Positions 15,213 through 23,119 of a stretch of 64,000 bases of DNA are shown in pieces. This DNA comes from Streptomyces sp. Edi4 (GTDB taxonomy: Bacteria > Actinomycetota > Actinomycetes > Streptomycetales > Streptomycetaceae). Position 1 is the stretch's first letter. Every line of letters begins with the position of its first letter. A program made the translations under genes and the position numbers. The stretch covers positions 5,766,001 through 5,830,000 of the forward strand of contig NZ_JBEJGY010000004.1 of the NCBI RefSeq assembly GCF_040253615.1. The letters run 5' to 3'. The notes beneath the pieces were generated by a model. The model was not told where the DNA came from. It saw only the letters and a program-made list of their open reading frames with translations, and did not search any database.

Positions 15213-16487
15213 ATGACAACCACAACCGAAGCACGCACGCGCAGCGGGCGGCTCATGCTCAACAAGGTCCCCGAGGTCACCATTTGGTTCTGGGTGATCA
15301 AGGTCCTGTGCACGACGGTCGGTGAGAGCTTCGCCGACTGGATCAACACCCAGCTGGGCGTGGGCCTGGTGAACACGGCCTGGATCTTCACCGCGGTCTT
15401 CGTGGTGGTCCTGGCCGTCCAGCTGCGGCTGAAGCGGTACGTTCCGTTCCCCTACTGGCTGACCGTGGTCGTTGTCAGCGTCACGGGCACTTTGTACACC
15501 GACATCCTGACCGACCAGCTGAACGTGCCGCTGTGGATCAGCTCCGCCGTCTTCTCGGTGCTGCTCGCGGTGGTCTTCGGCGTGTGGTGGCTGCGGGAGC
15601 GCACGCTGTCGATCCACTCGGTCACCACGCTCCCGCGGGAGTCGTTCTACTGGCTGACCGTCCTGGTCACCTTCGCGCTCGGCACCGCGACCGGCGACTG
15701 GACGCTGGAGCTCACCGGCTGGAGCCCGGGCGTCTCGGTGCTGCTGCCGCTCGGCCTCATCGCGGCCATCGCGGCGCTGCGGAGGTTCGGCGCGAACCCG
15801 GTGCTGGCCTTCTGGCTCGCCTACATCCTGACCCGCCCGCTGGGCGCGAACATCGGCGACTGGCTCGCCTCCCCCAAGGCCGCCCAGAACCCGGGCGACC
15901 CGACCGGTCTGGCGCTGGGCACGTTCACCACCAGTCTGATCTTCCTCGGCCTGATCCTGGCGACGGTGGTCTACCTGACGGTGACCCGCTCGGACGTCAC
16001 CGAGACCCGCGACACGGCGCACGCCGCACAGGCCGCCGGCGACCCGCGCAAGGAGCGCGTCGCACTGGCCGGCTTCGGGGTACTGGCCGTGGCCACCGCG
16101 GCCCTGCTGAGCTGGGCCCACAGCCAGCCGCACGTCGGCCCGGCGCCGGAGAGCGACACCACCTCCGCCGTCCAGCTGGCCCCGGGCCAGGCGGTGAAGA
16201 ACTTCCCGCCCGCGAAGGTCGGCGCGCTGCGCAACCTCGCGTCCACCTCGCTCAAGGACGCACGCTCGGGGGACGCGGCCGGTGCCCACGCGGCCGCCCA
16301 GTCGCTGCGTGACCTGTGGGACGCCGACCAGGACTCGCTCCAGCCGCTGGACGACACCGGCTGGACCTCCGTCGACGCCCAGATGGACAAGGTGCTCAAG
16401 ACCTTCGGCATCGACCACTCGAACCCGCCCATGTCGCCGGCGCGGCAGGAGAGCGAACTGAACACCCTCCTGGCGGACCTGGGCTGA
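15213..16487 (+). CDS. COG4705/DUF347-repeat membrane protein
   Basis: 424 residues from ATG 15213. Four internally related membrane repeats are visible, each with a W-K/T entry, a small-residue Thr/Gly stretch and an Asp: VIKVLCTTVGESFADWI, LTVVVVSVTGTLYTDIL, LTVLVTFALGTATGDW and WLAYILTRPLGANIGDWLA. Each contributes about two helices. A further helix at about 290-310 anchors a C-terminal extracytoplasmic helical domain of about 110 residues. The family is described as uncharacterised membrane-anchored proteins; the repeated buried Asp/Thr pattern suggests an ion or solute transporter. It begins 38 bases after the histidine kinase stop and may be a target of that system. Confidence 0.7.
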   Translation: MTTTTEARTRSGRLMLNKVPEVTIWFWVIKVLCTTVGESFADWINTQLGVGLVNTAWIFTAVFVVVLAVQLRLKRYVPFPYWLTVVVVSVTGTLYTDILTDQLNVPLWISSAVFSVLLAVVFGVWWLRERTLSIHSVTTLPRESFYWLTVLVTFALGTATGDWTLELTGWSPGVSVLLPLGLIAAIAALRRFGANPVLAFWLAYILTRPLGANIGDWLASPKAAQNPGDPTGLALGTFTTSLIFLGLILATVVYLTVTRSDVTETRDTAHAAQAAGDPRKERVALAGFGVLAVATAALLSWAHSQPHVGPAPESDTTSAVQLAPGQAVKNFPPAKVGALRNLASTSLKDARSGDAAGAHAAAQSLRDLWDADQDSLQPLDDTGWTSVDAQMDKVLKTFGIDHSNPPMSPARQESELNTLLADLG

Positions 16488-16537
16488 CGGACCACACAAC
16501 GCCCGGCCACCCCGACGACGGGCTCGGTCACCGCCGC

Positions 16538-17485
16538 CTACTGGTGCTCGTGGTGGTGTTGGACCCGCCCGGCTTCCGAGTGGAGGTGGCCGGGTGAAGC
16601 GGTGTCGAAGAGCTGATCCATGTCGTTGGCGGACCGGGCCAGGCTGAAGCAGCAGATCGCCATGAGCAGCCCGAGCGCCACGACCAGATCGCGACGCAGT
16701 GGCGTCGGCGGTGCCAGCAGGGCCCGGACGCGCTGCGGTACGGGGCCGCCGGTCGCCGCGAGCGAGTGGCGCGGGGCCCGCTTGGCCGCGAGTGCCGCGC
16801 GGGCGACCGCCCGCGCCACCAGGGACCGATCGCCCACCAGGGTGCCTGCTTCCTCGTCCGCCCAGCGCTCCACGGCGAAGTTCCCGGCGCGGGCGACGGG
16901 CCGCAGCAGCGGGTTGAGGGCCGAGGCGAGGCGCAGCGTCAGCAGGAATACGTGGTGGCGGTGGCGCAGGTGGGCCCGCTCGTGGGCGAGCAGCGCCGCG
17001 CGCTCGGCGGGGGACAGGGCCCGCAGCATCCCGGACGATACGACGACGCGGCCGGGTGAGCCGGGCAGCGCGAACGCCTGGGGCAGCGGATCGTCAACCA
17101 CCGCGAGTTCACCGCCTGTTGGGAGGGCGCGGTACTCCCGGCGGGCCGCCAGCCAGAGCATCGTCTGCTGCCGGGCGCTGATCGCGAGCGCGCCGACACA
17201 CCCCGCGAAGGCGACCGCGCAGACGGCGGCGACCAGCGAGTTGACCGGGGCCTGCGCTGCCAGCACGCCCGGTGACCACTCGCCTTCCTCGGCCACGGCC
17301 GGGATCTGCCCGATGAGGGTGAAGGCCGTCATGCCCAGCGCGGTGGCGGTGACGAGCGACGCGATCAGCGAGGTGAGCGTCAGGAGCCGGGCCGCCTGGC
17401 GAGGCGGCAGCCGCCCGCCGGCCCAGGGCGCGGCCAGCGCGAGCACCGCGCTGACCGCGAGAGGAGTGAAGAGGGCGATGCGCAC
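16538..17485 (-). CDS. M56/BlaR1-type membrane metallopeptidase
   Basis: 315 residues from GTG 17485. Helices occur near residues 5-20, 35-60, 82-102 and 268-285. The zinc protease motif HERAH is at residues 168-172, followed by an AVERWADEEAG block supplying the third ligand. This is the protease core of BlaR1/MecR1-like sensors without a penicillin-binding domain. Such proteins relay an envelope signal by causing loss of the BlaI repressor. It sits 3 bases downstream of the blaI-type gene, the standard pairing. A His-rich tail (HHHEHQ) ends the protein. The signal sensed is unknown. Confidence 0.88.
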   Translation of the reverse strand: MRIALFTPLAVSAVLALAAPWAGGRLPPRQAARLLTLTSLIASLVTATALGMTAFTLIGQIPAVAEEGEWSPGVLAAQAPVNSLVAAVCAVAFAGCVGALAISARQQTMLWLAARREYRALPTGGELAVVDDPLPQAFALPGSPGRVVVSSGMLRALSPAERAALLAHERAHLRHRHHVFLLTLRLASALNPLLRPVARAGNFAVERWADEEAGTLVGDRSLVARAVARAALAAKRAPRHSLAATGGPVPQRVRALLAPPTPLRRDLVVALGLLMAICCFSLARSANDMDQLFDTASPGHLHSEAGRVQHHHEHQ

Positions 17486-17488
17486 CGC

Positions 17489-17878
17489 TCAGCCCTCCTT
17501 GTGTCCGCGCAGCAGCTGTTCCAGGATCTCCTCGTCCTCCGTGGCCAGTTCGGACACGAATCGGGCGAGCACCGCGGCCCGGTCGCCGCCGTTGTCGAGC
17601 AGCGCCCGCATCCCCGCGGCGGCGTGTCCCGCCTCGTCCCGTACGGGCGAGTAGAGATAGCCGCGTCCGGCCCGCTCGCGGGTGACCAGGCCCTTGTCGT
17701 GCAGCCTGGACAGGATGGTCAGGACCGTGGTGTAGGCGGGGTCGCCGGTGACCTGCGCGCGAACGCTGCCCGCCGCGACGGGGGCGCCGGCTGCCCACAG
17801 CGCGGCAAGCACCTCGTTCTCCAGCTCGCCGGGCGCCCGCCGCCCGGCCGCTTCGACGCTGTCGTCCGTCACGCTCAT
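17489..17878 (-). CDS. BlaI/MecI/CopY-family repressor
   Basis: 129 residues from ATG 17878. The winged helix covers about residues 13-85, with GELENEVLAALWAAGAPV, YTTVLTILSRLHDKGLV and RERAGRGYLYSP. A C-terminal dimerisation helix follows (ILEQLL). BlaI proteins bind TACA/TGTA-type palindromes and are removed by a BlaR1-like protease. A matching 16-bp palindrome lies at 17927-17942, 49 bases upstream of the start, so autoregulation is likely. A second related site lies before the glycosyltransferase-deacetylase operon, giving a plausible small regulon. Confidence 0.9.
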   Translation of the reverse strand: MSVTDDSVEAAGRRAPGELENEVLAALWAAGAPVAAGSVRAQVTGDPAYTTVLTILSRLHDKGLVTRERAGRGYLYSPVRDEAGHAAAGMRALLDNGGDRAAVLARFVSELATEDEEILEQLLRGHKEG

Positions 17879-17926
17879 ACTCCTCAGCCGCGGGGGAGCC
17901 CGGTGGGCCATCGGGCGGACCCCAAG

Positions 17927-17942
17927 CTACTACGTGGAGTAG
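17927..17942. promoter_or_regulatory. BlaI-type operator upstream of blaI
   Basis: CTACTACGTGGAGTAG is an imperfect palindrome (arms CTACT/AGTAG) that matches the site at 20070-20085 at 13 of 16 positions. It overlaps the last codons of the deacetylase gene and sits 49 bases before the repressor ATG. Confidence 0.6.
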
Positions 17943-18679
17943 AGCCCGTCGCAGCCGTGGTCGCGCAGCGGCCCGGTGGCCCAGCCATGGCCGCGCCAGG
18001 TGTCCAGGAGGGCGGGCAGCGCGCCCAGGGTGGAGCGCCACGAGCCCGTGGCGGAGGTGCAGTCGGAGTCGTGCAGCAAGACGGTGCCGCCGCCGCGCAG
18101 CGAGCCCATCACGGTGTCGTACACCGAGTGGGGCGTGGCGCGGCGGCGCCAGTCCTCGCCCCACGCCGTCCACAGCACGGGAGTGAGGTCGAGGTCGCGG
18201 CAGGCGAGATGGGCTGCCGTGCTCATCACTCCGTACGGCGGCCGGAAAAGGCGGGGCCGCTCGCCGGTGACGTCCGCGATCAGGTCGCGGGTGCGCGCGA
18301 GGTCGTCGCGAGTGGCGCGTGGCCCGCGCAGGACCAGGGGGCGGTGGGCCCAGCCGTGCACGCCGATCTCGTGCCCGGCGGCGGTCATCTCCTTGGCGAG
18401 CCCGGGTGAGCGGGCGAGCATCGAGCCGAGCAGGAAGAAGGTCGCCCGTACCCCCTCGCGGTCCAGGAGGCGCAGGAAGTGCGGGGTGGAGAGGTGGTCG
18501 GGCCCGTCGTCGAAGGTCAGCGCTATGTGGTCGGGGCTGCCCCGCCCAGAGAGCCGGGGCATCGTACGGTTGCGCAGCGGGCCGAAGGTGGACACGGCCG
18601 GCGCCGCGTGCAGGGCGGCGAGCGCGGGCAGCGTCCCCGCCGCGGCGAGCAGGGCGGCCTTCGCGGTACGGGAGTTCAC
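17930..18679 (-). CDS. Polysaccharide deacetylase (NodB domain), secreted or membrane-anchored
   Basis: 249 residues from GTG 18679, overlapping the glycosyltransferase stop (GTGA). An N-terminal hydrophobic segment (about 7-30) is a signal peptide or anchor. Unlike the deacetylase at 1474, all catalytic motifs are intact: TFDDGPD (base and metal Asp), HGWAHRP (the two zinc His), FRPPYG and LLHDSD. It should remove N-acetyl groups from peptidoglycan or another surface glycan. Context links it to an MGDG-synthase-type glycosyltransferase and, through the shared operator, to the BlaI/M56 sensor pair. Confidence 0.9.
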   Translation of the reverse strand: MNSRTAKAALLAAAGTLPALAALHAAPAVSTFGPLRNRTMPRLSGRGSPDHIALTFDDGPDHLSTPHFLRLLDREGVRATFFLLGSMLARSPGLAKEMTAAGHEIGVHGWAHRPLVLRGPRATRDDLARTRDLIADVTGERPRLFRPPYGVMSTAAHLACRDLDLTPVLWTAWGEDWRRRATPHSVYDTVMGSLRGGGTVLLHDSDCTSATGSWRSTLGALPALLDTWRGHGWATGPLRDHGCDGLYST

Positions 18680-19983
18680 AGTTCGTACCCCTCGATGAGG
18701 CGGTGGGCTGCCGTGGAGAAGCGCCCGGGATCGGAGCCGTAGGCATGGGCGAGGGGCGCGCCGATCCCCAGCGAGACGGTCGCGGTGAGCAGAGCCGCCA
18801 CCAACCTGGGCCTCCGGCGCGCCAGTTGGGGCCGCCCCGGCACGACCGGACGTGGTGCGGCCATGCCTGTGATGGCGGCCACAGGGGAGGAATCCGACGA
18901 GAACAGCGCGAGGCCGGCGGCGCGTTGGCGTTCACCGCGCGGCCCCTTGACCAGGTCGGAGAGTACAGAGGGGAGGTCTTGGGATTCTCGTATCCAGACG
19001 GCCAGCCCCGCCTCGTCCAGGGCTGCGGCATTGGTTCGGCCGTGACCCGGTATGCACCGATAGCTGGCGACGGGCAGCCCGCTGGCGAATGCCTCGATCG
19101 AGGTGAGGCCACCCGCGTTCTGGACGAGGACGTCGCAGGCGTGCATCAGCATCGGCATGTCCCCGACCCACTCGTGGACGTACGGGAAGCCCTCGGCGCG
19201 CAACTGCTCGGCGAGCGCGCTGTTGCGGCCGCAGACGATGACTGGCTCGGCGATCGCGCTGTCCCGTATCTCGGCGGCGGACTCACGCACCGGCCCGACC
19301 CCCCAGGACCCGGCGACAAGCAACGCCAGCGCGCCATCGTGGGGGAGGCCGAACCGGTCCCGGGCGGCCTGGCGTTCGGGCTCACCTGTCGCGGTGAACC
19401 GGGCTCCCGTCACCGGCCCGGTCACCGTCACGCGGGCCGCGCCGAGCGCCTTGGCCTGCGCCGCCGGAACGGGGTGGGCCGCGAGGTGCGCGTCGATGCC
19501 GGGGGCCGCCCACAGCGGGTGTACGGAGAAGTCGGTGAGGTAGGTGAGCACGGGGACGTGGAGGCGCCCCCTGCGGCGCAGTGCGCCGAGCACCTGGCTC
19601 GCGCCCGGATAGGTGGACACGACCGCTCGCGGACGCGGACCGATCGCCCGGAGCGTGCGCCGCTCGGCGCTGCGGAACAGAGCGCGGACTACGGGCCCCG
19701 GCGAGCCGGAGCGTTCGGTGGCGGCGTAGATCCGCTGATAACCGGAGGGCGCGGCGGTCAGGAGCCGGTGGTACGCACCGGACAGGACCCGGCCAAGACC
19801 CGCCGGCAGCAGGTCGAGGAAGTCAAGGCGGTCCACCTCGAAGCCGGCCGCCTCCAGCTGCGTGGCGAGCGCGTCGGCGGCACCGTCGTGCCCCGCGCCG
19901 ACACTGGCGGACACGATGGTGATCAGGCCGGCCGGGGGCACTGCGTTGGGCCGGAAGTCATCCGGGACGTCATGTCGGGGCAC
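18676..19983 (-). CDS. MGDG synthase/MurG-like glycosyltransferase
   Basis: 435 residues from GTG 19983. The N-terminal domain starts with VSASVGAGHDGAADALATQL, the glycine-rich acceptor-side motif of MGDG-synthase-type GT28 enzymes. The donor domain has VAGSWGVGPVRE and the nucleotide-sugar signature QNAGGLTSIEAFASGLPVAS. The C-terminal 50 residues contain a hydrophobic helix (VAALLTATVSLGIGA), suggesting membrane attachment. It probably glycosylates a lipid such as diacylglycerol; the donor sugar is unknown. It is the first gene of a two-gene operon with the deacetylase and lies behind the BlaI-type operator at 20070. Confidence 0.82.
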   Translation of the reverse strand: MPRHDVPDDFRPNAVPPAGLITIVSASVGAGHDGAADALATQLEAAGFEVDRLDFLDLLPAGLGRVLSGAYHRLLTAAPSGYQRIYAATERSGSPGPVVRALFRSAERRTLRAIGPRPRAVVSTYPGASQVLGALRRRGRLHVPVLTYLTDFSVHPLWAAPGIDAHLAAHPVPAAQAKALGAARVTVTGPVTGARFTATGEPERQAARDRFGLPHDGALALLVAGSWGVGPVRESAAEIRDSAIAEPVIVCGRNSALAEQLRAEGFPYVHEWVGDMPMLMHACDVLVQNAGGLTSIEAFASGLPVASYRCIPGHGRTNAAALDEAGLAVWIRESQDLPSVLSDLVKGPRGERQRAAGLALFSSDSSPVAAITGMAAPRPVVPGRPQLARRRPRLVAALLTATVSLGIGAPLAHAYGSDPGRFSTAAHRLIEGYEL

Positions 19984-20069
19984 GGCTGGTCAGCCTCCTG
20001 AAGGAGCACGCGGAGCAGGCCACAAGAACGGCCGGGACGACGCGCCCGGCGTGGGGCTGACACGGGAAT

Positions 20070-20085
20070 CTACTACATGATGTAG
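20070..20085. promoter_or_regulatory. BlaI-type operator before the glycosyltransferase operon
   Basis: CTACTACATGATGTAG contains perfect arms CTACAT (20073-20078) and ATGTAG (20080-20085) around one base, with the TACA/TGTA core of BlaI/CopY sites. It is 87 bases upstream of the glycosyltransferase GTG. Confidence 0.65.
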
Positions 20086-20209
20086 AACATGAGGGACGGC
20101 TGTAGACGAACCGTTTGGTGGCCGACCGGACACTCCCGGAAAACCAGGGGGCGTTTTCCGTCTGTTCCTCCTCACGGCAACGCTTCACCACAACGGAGAC
20201 CCATGACCG

Positions 20210-20583
20210 ATGACCCGCCTCACCATCACGCAGGCATTGGACGGCGCGTCCATCGACGGCAGTCTGTACAGCGAATTCACAGACTTCGCCCGGCACACCC
20301 ACTGGTCAACTCGCCCATGGCCGCCGCACTCTTCCTCGTAGACACCGCCGCTCTCTTCCTCGTAGACAGGCGTCCGGCGGTCGCCGCCCCGGCCAAAGCG
20401 CTCCTGGTGGCCGCCTCCCTTGTCTACGCCGGCGCCCACCATCCGCATGACGTCGTGGTGGGTCTCGCCGTCGGCGCCGTTGTGGGGGGCGCGGCGTCTT
20501 GGGCAGCCCGCACCTTCGCGGGGCCGTTCGTGTCCCGGCTGCGTGACGGGCCTCTCGCGCCGCTGCTCGTCGCGATGACGTAG
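20210..20583 (+). pseudogene. Decayed PAP2-superfamily phosphatase gene
   Basis: The 5' part from ATG 20210 encodes an apparent PAP2 N-terminus (ALDGASIDGSLYSEFTDFA, RHTHW). After the Trp codon the protein continues only in another frame: LVNSPMAAALFLVD, then the last PAP2 signature YAGAHHPHDVVVGLAVG. The central region, including the KxxxxxxRP and PSGH phosphatase motifs, is missing. A 21-bp segment coding AALFLVD is duplicated in tandem (about 20320-20370). With one frameshift, a large deletion and no catalytic core it cannot be an active phosphatase. Confidence 0.65.
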
Positions 20584-20702
20584 GTCATGAACGCCGTGAG
20601 CACAGCAGTTCGTGCCGTTCGACGAGTGCGGGGGATCACATCGACCCTGGCTCACACAGGCACATCTCCGTCCGGACTCGCCCCGCCACAGGAGCGCCCC
20701 TC

Positions 20703-21788
20703 ATGCACGTCTCCACGGTTTCCCGGGCCCTCGGCCGGCTCCAGCGCCGTCTGACCTGGGCCATAGTGGCTGCCTACGGCGCTGCCCTGCTGATGCCCGC
20801 GCCCGGCAACGCCGTCCGTCATCTGCGCCTCTCCGCCCGGTTCGCCCCCGGCGGCTCGTCCTACCCCGTCACGGCGCAAGGAGTGCTCCTGGCCTTCGTC
20901 CTGTTCACCGCCGCCCTCCAGGTGCCCAGCTCCGCGCTGTCGCCCCTGCTGCGCAAGCCGCTGCCCCTGCTGGCCGGCACCGCCACGGGAGCGGCCGCCC
21001 CTCTTTTCCTGCTGCCCCTGGTGGCGTTCGGCCTGGGACAACTCCCCGACAGCGACGGGTGCGGCGGGCTGATCACCGGGATGGCCCTCATCGGGGCGAT
21101 GCCCGTGGCGGGCGGCGCCACCGTATGGGGACACCGGGCGGGCGGCAACCCCGCCCTCCTGCTCGGCCTGGTGCTGACCACCACCCTCCTCAGCCCGCTC
21201 ACCATCCCCCTCACCCTCGACCTCGCCGCCCACGTGACCAGAGGCTCGTACGCCACCGACCTCGGACGCCTGGCACGGACCAGCGGCGGCTTCTTCGCCC
21301 TGGCAGGCGTCGCCGTCCCCTGCCTGGCAGGACTACTCGTCCGGGCGATCAGCCCCCGGCGCACGCTGGAACGCCACCTGCCCCTGCTGCGGCTCCTGTC
21401 GCTGGTCTGCGCCCTCTGCCTCACCTACACCAACGCCGCCGGCGCTCTGGGTGGATTCCTCCGCCACCCCAACCTCGCGCTCCTCACGGCCTCGGCAGTC
21501 ACCGCCGCCGTGATGTGTGCCGCCTCCTTCGCCATCGGCTGGATCCTGGCCAAAGCCCTGCACACCACACACGGCGACACCGTCGCCCTCACGTTCGCCA
21601 CCGGCATGAACAACAGCAGCGCCGGGGCCGTCCTGGCGTCGACCCAACTGCCCACCCACCCCCAGGTACTCCTGCCCGTGCTCGCCTACAGCCTGCTCCA
21701 GAAGACCGGCGCCGGCCTGACGGACAGCCTGTTCGCCCGCAGGCGCGACGCACCTCGGGCGGCGGCCGCCGTTGAACGCGCCGGATGA
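20703..21788 (+). CDS. BASS-family (bile acid:sodium symporter-like) transporter
   Basis: 361 residues from ATG 20703, with AGGAG about 10 bases upstream. Nine or ten membrane helices are predicted by eye. Two family features stand out: MALIGAMPVAGGATVWGHRAGGN in the first half and TFATGMNNSSAGAVLA in the second, the crossover regions where discontinuous helices form the sodium and substrate sites. Bacterial BASS proteins carry organic acids such as pyruvate or pantoate, and the related ACR3 group carries arsenite; no arsenic genes are nearby. Substrate unknown. The gene is convergent with efeB and just downstream of the PAP2 remnant. Confidence 0.8.
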   Translation: MHVSTVSRALGRLQRRLTWAIVAAYGAALLMPAPGNAVRHLRLSARFAPGGSSYPVTAQGVLLAFVLFTAALQVPSSALSPLLRKPLPLLAGTATGAAAPLFLLPLVAFGLGQLPDSDGCGGLITGMALIGAMPVAGGATVWGHRAGGNPALLLGLVLTTTLLSPLTIPLTLDLAAHVTRGSYATDLGRLARTSGGFFALAGVAVPCLAGLLVRAISPRRTLERHLPLLRLLSLVCALCLTYTNAAGALGGFLRHPNLALLTASAVTAAVMCAASFAIGWILAKALHTTHGDTVALTFATGMNNSSAGAVLASTQLPTHPQVLLPVLAYSLLQKTGAGLTDSLFARRRDAPRAAAAVERAG

Positions 21789-21803
21789 GCAGCGGCGTCG
21801 CTG

Positions 21804-23075
21804 TCAGGAGGCGAGCAGGCTCCGGCCCAGCCAGTCGGAGGAGTCCTTGGCTCCCGGCAGCGCGTAGAAGTAGCCGCCGCCGGTCGGGGAGATGTAGTCG
21901 ACGAGCGGCTCGTCGATCAGCCGCTCCTGGGTCGTCTCGAACTGCCGCTTGACGTCCTGTTGGTAGCTGCAGAAGACCAGACCCATGTCGAGGTTGCCGA
22001 CGTTGTCGATGCCCCGGTCGTAGTTGTAACCCCGGCGCAGGAGACGGGTGTTGTCCGTCTGCGCGGTCCGGGGGTTGGCGAGGCGTATGTGCGCGTCCAG
22101 CGGGATCGCGGTGCCGTGCGGGTCCCTGGTGTAGTTGGGGATGTCGGTCTCGGTGGCGCCGTCGAGCGGGGCGCCGGTGTCCTTGCGGCGGCCGAACATC
22201 TTCTCCTGCTCGGTGAGCGAGACCCGGTCCCAGAACTCGACGAGCATGCGGATGACCCGGATGACCTGGTAGCTGCCGCCGACCGCCCAGGAGGGCTCGC
22301 CCAGCGCGTCGCCGACCCAGATCAGCCGGTCGGTCTCGCGCGCGGACCTCACGTCCGGGTTGACGATGCCGTCCTTGAAGCCGAGCAGGTTGCGCTGGGC
22401 ACCGGTGGGGCGCGGCGTGTTCTGGAAGCCGTCGATGCGCCACTTGATCTGCATGGCGCCGCGGGTGTGCCGGGCGATGTCGCGCAGGGCGTGCAGGACC
22501 ACGTCCTGGCGGGCGCCGCAGATCTGGAGCGAGAGGTCGCCGTGGCATTCGGCGGCCTTGAGGTTGTCGTTGGGGAAGGTCCGCATGGGCGTGAGGCGCA
22601 CGGGCTTGGCCTTGGCGAGTCCGTACCGGTCGTCGAAGAGCGAGGCGCCGACGCCGACCGTGACGGTCAGTTCGTCGGCGGGGACGACGGGCCCGAGGAT
22701 GCCGTTGTCGGACGGTGGGGCTCCGACGCCGAGGTCGGCGGGGGTGCCGCCCGCGGTCAGGAAGCGGGCCCGTTCGGTGATGGTGCGCAGCAGGCCGGCG
22801 AGGTCCTCGCGGCTCTCGGCGATGACGTCGAAGGAGACGAACGTGGCGGCCGCGGGCTGCGGCGTGAGGATGCCGGCCTGGTGGGCGCCGTGGAAGGCGA
22901 CCTGACCCCCGTCGGTGGTGCCGTCCGCGTGCGCCGGGGCCGTACCGGCCTCGCCGAGCGCGAATCCCCCGCCAGCCAGGACGGCACCGGCAGCGCCCGC
23001 GCCCAGGGCCTTCTTGACGAACGAGCGCCGTCCGGCGGGGCAACCGCCTTGCGGGGCGGGGGTCTCGGCGGGCAT
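21804..23075 (-). CDS. efeB: EfeB deferrochelatase, Tat-exported DyP-type heme peroxidase
   Basis: 423 residues from ATG 23075 (AAGGGAA upstream). A second in-frame ATG at 23120 overlaps the efeO stop, so a start 15 residues longer is possible. The N-terminus carries a Tat signal, GRRSFVKKALGAGAAG. The DyP fold shows the GFKDG motif with the distal catalytic Asp, and AHIRLANPR, which supplies the proximal heme His. EfeB works with EfeU and EfeO in iron uptake and has been proposed to extract iron from heme or to oxidise Fe2+ outside the membrane. It is the last gene of the iron-box-controlled operon. Confidence 0.92.
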   Translation of the reverse strand: MPAETPAPQGGCPAGRRSFVKKALGAGAAGAVLAGGGFALGEAGTAPAHADGTTDGGQVAFHGAHQAGILTPQPAAATFVSFDVIAESREDLAGLLRTITERARFLTAGGTPADLGVGAPPSDNGILGPVVPADELTVTVGVGASLFDDRYGLAKAKPVRLTPMRTFPNDNLKAAECHGDLSLQICGARQDVVLHALRDIARHTRGAMQIKWRIDGFQNTPRPTGAQRNLLGFKDGIVNPDVRSARETDRLIWVGDALGEPSWAVGGSYQVIRVIRMLVEFWDRVSLTEQEKMFGRRKDTGAPLDGATETDIPNYTRDPHGTAIPLDAHIRLANPRTAQTDNTRLLRRGYNYDRGIDNVGNLDMGLVFCSYQQDVKRQFETTQERLIDEPLVDYISPTGGGYFYALPGAKDSSDWLGRSLLAS

Positions 23076-23119
23076 GTCGGGGTTCCCTTCGGGGCGTGCG
23101 GCACATCGTTCGGCGGGCA

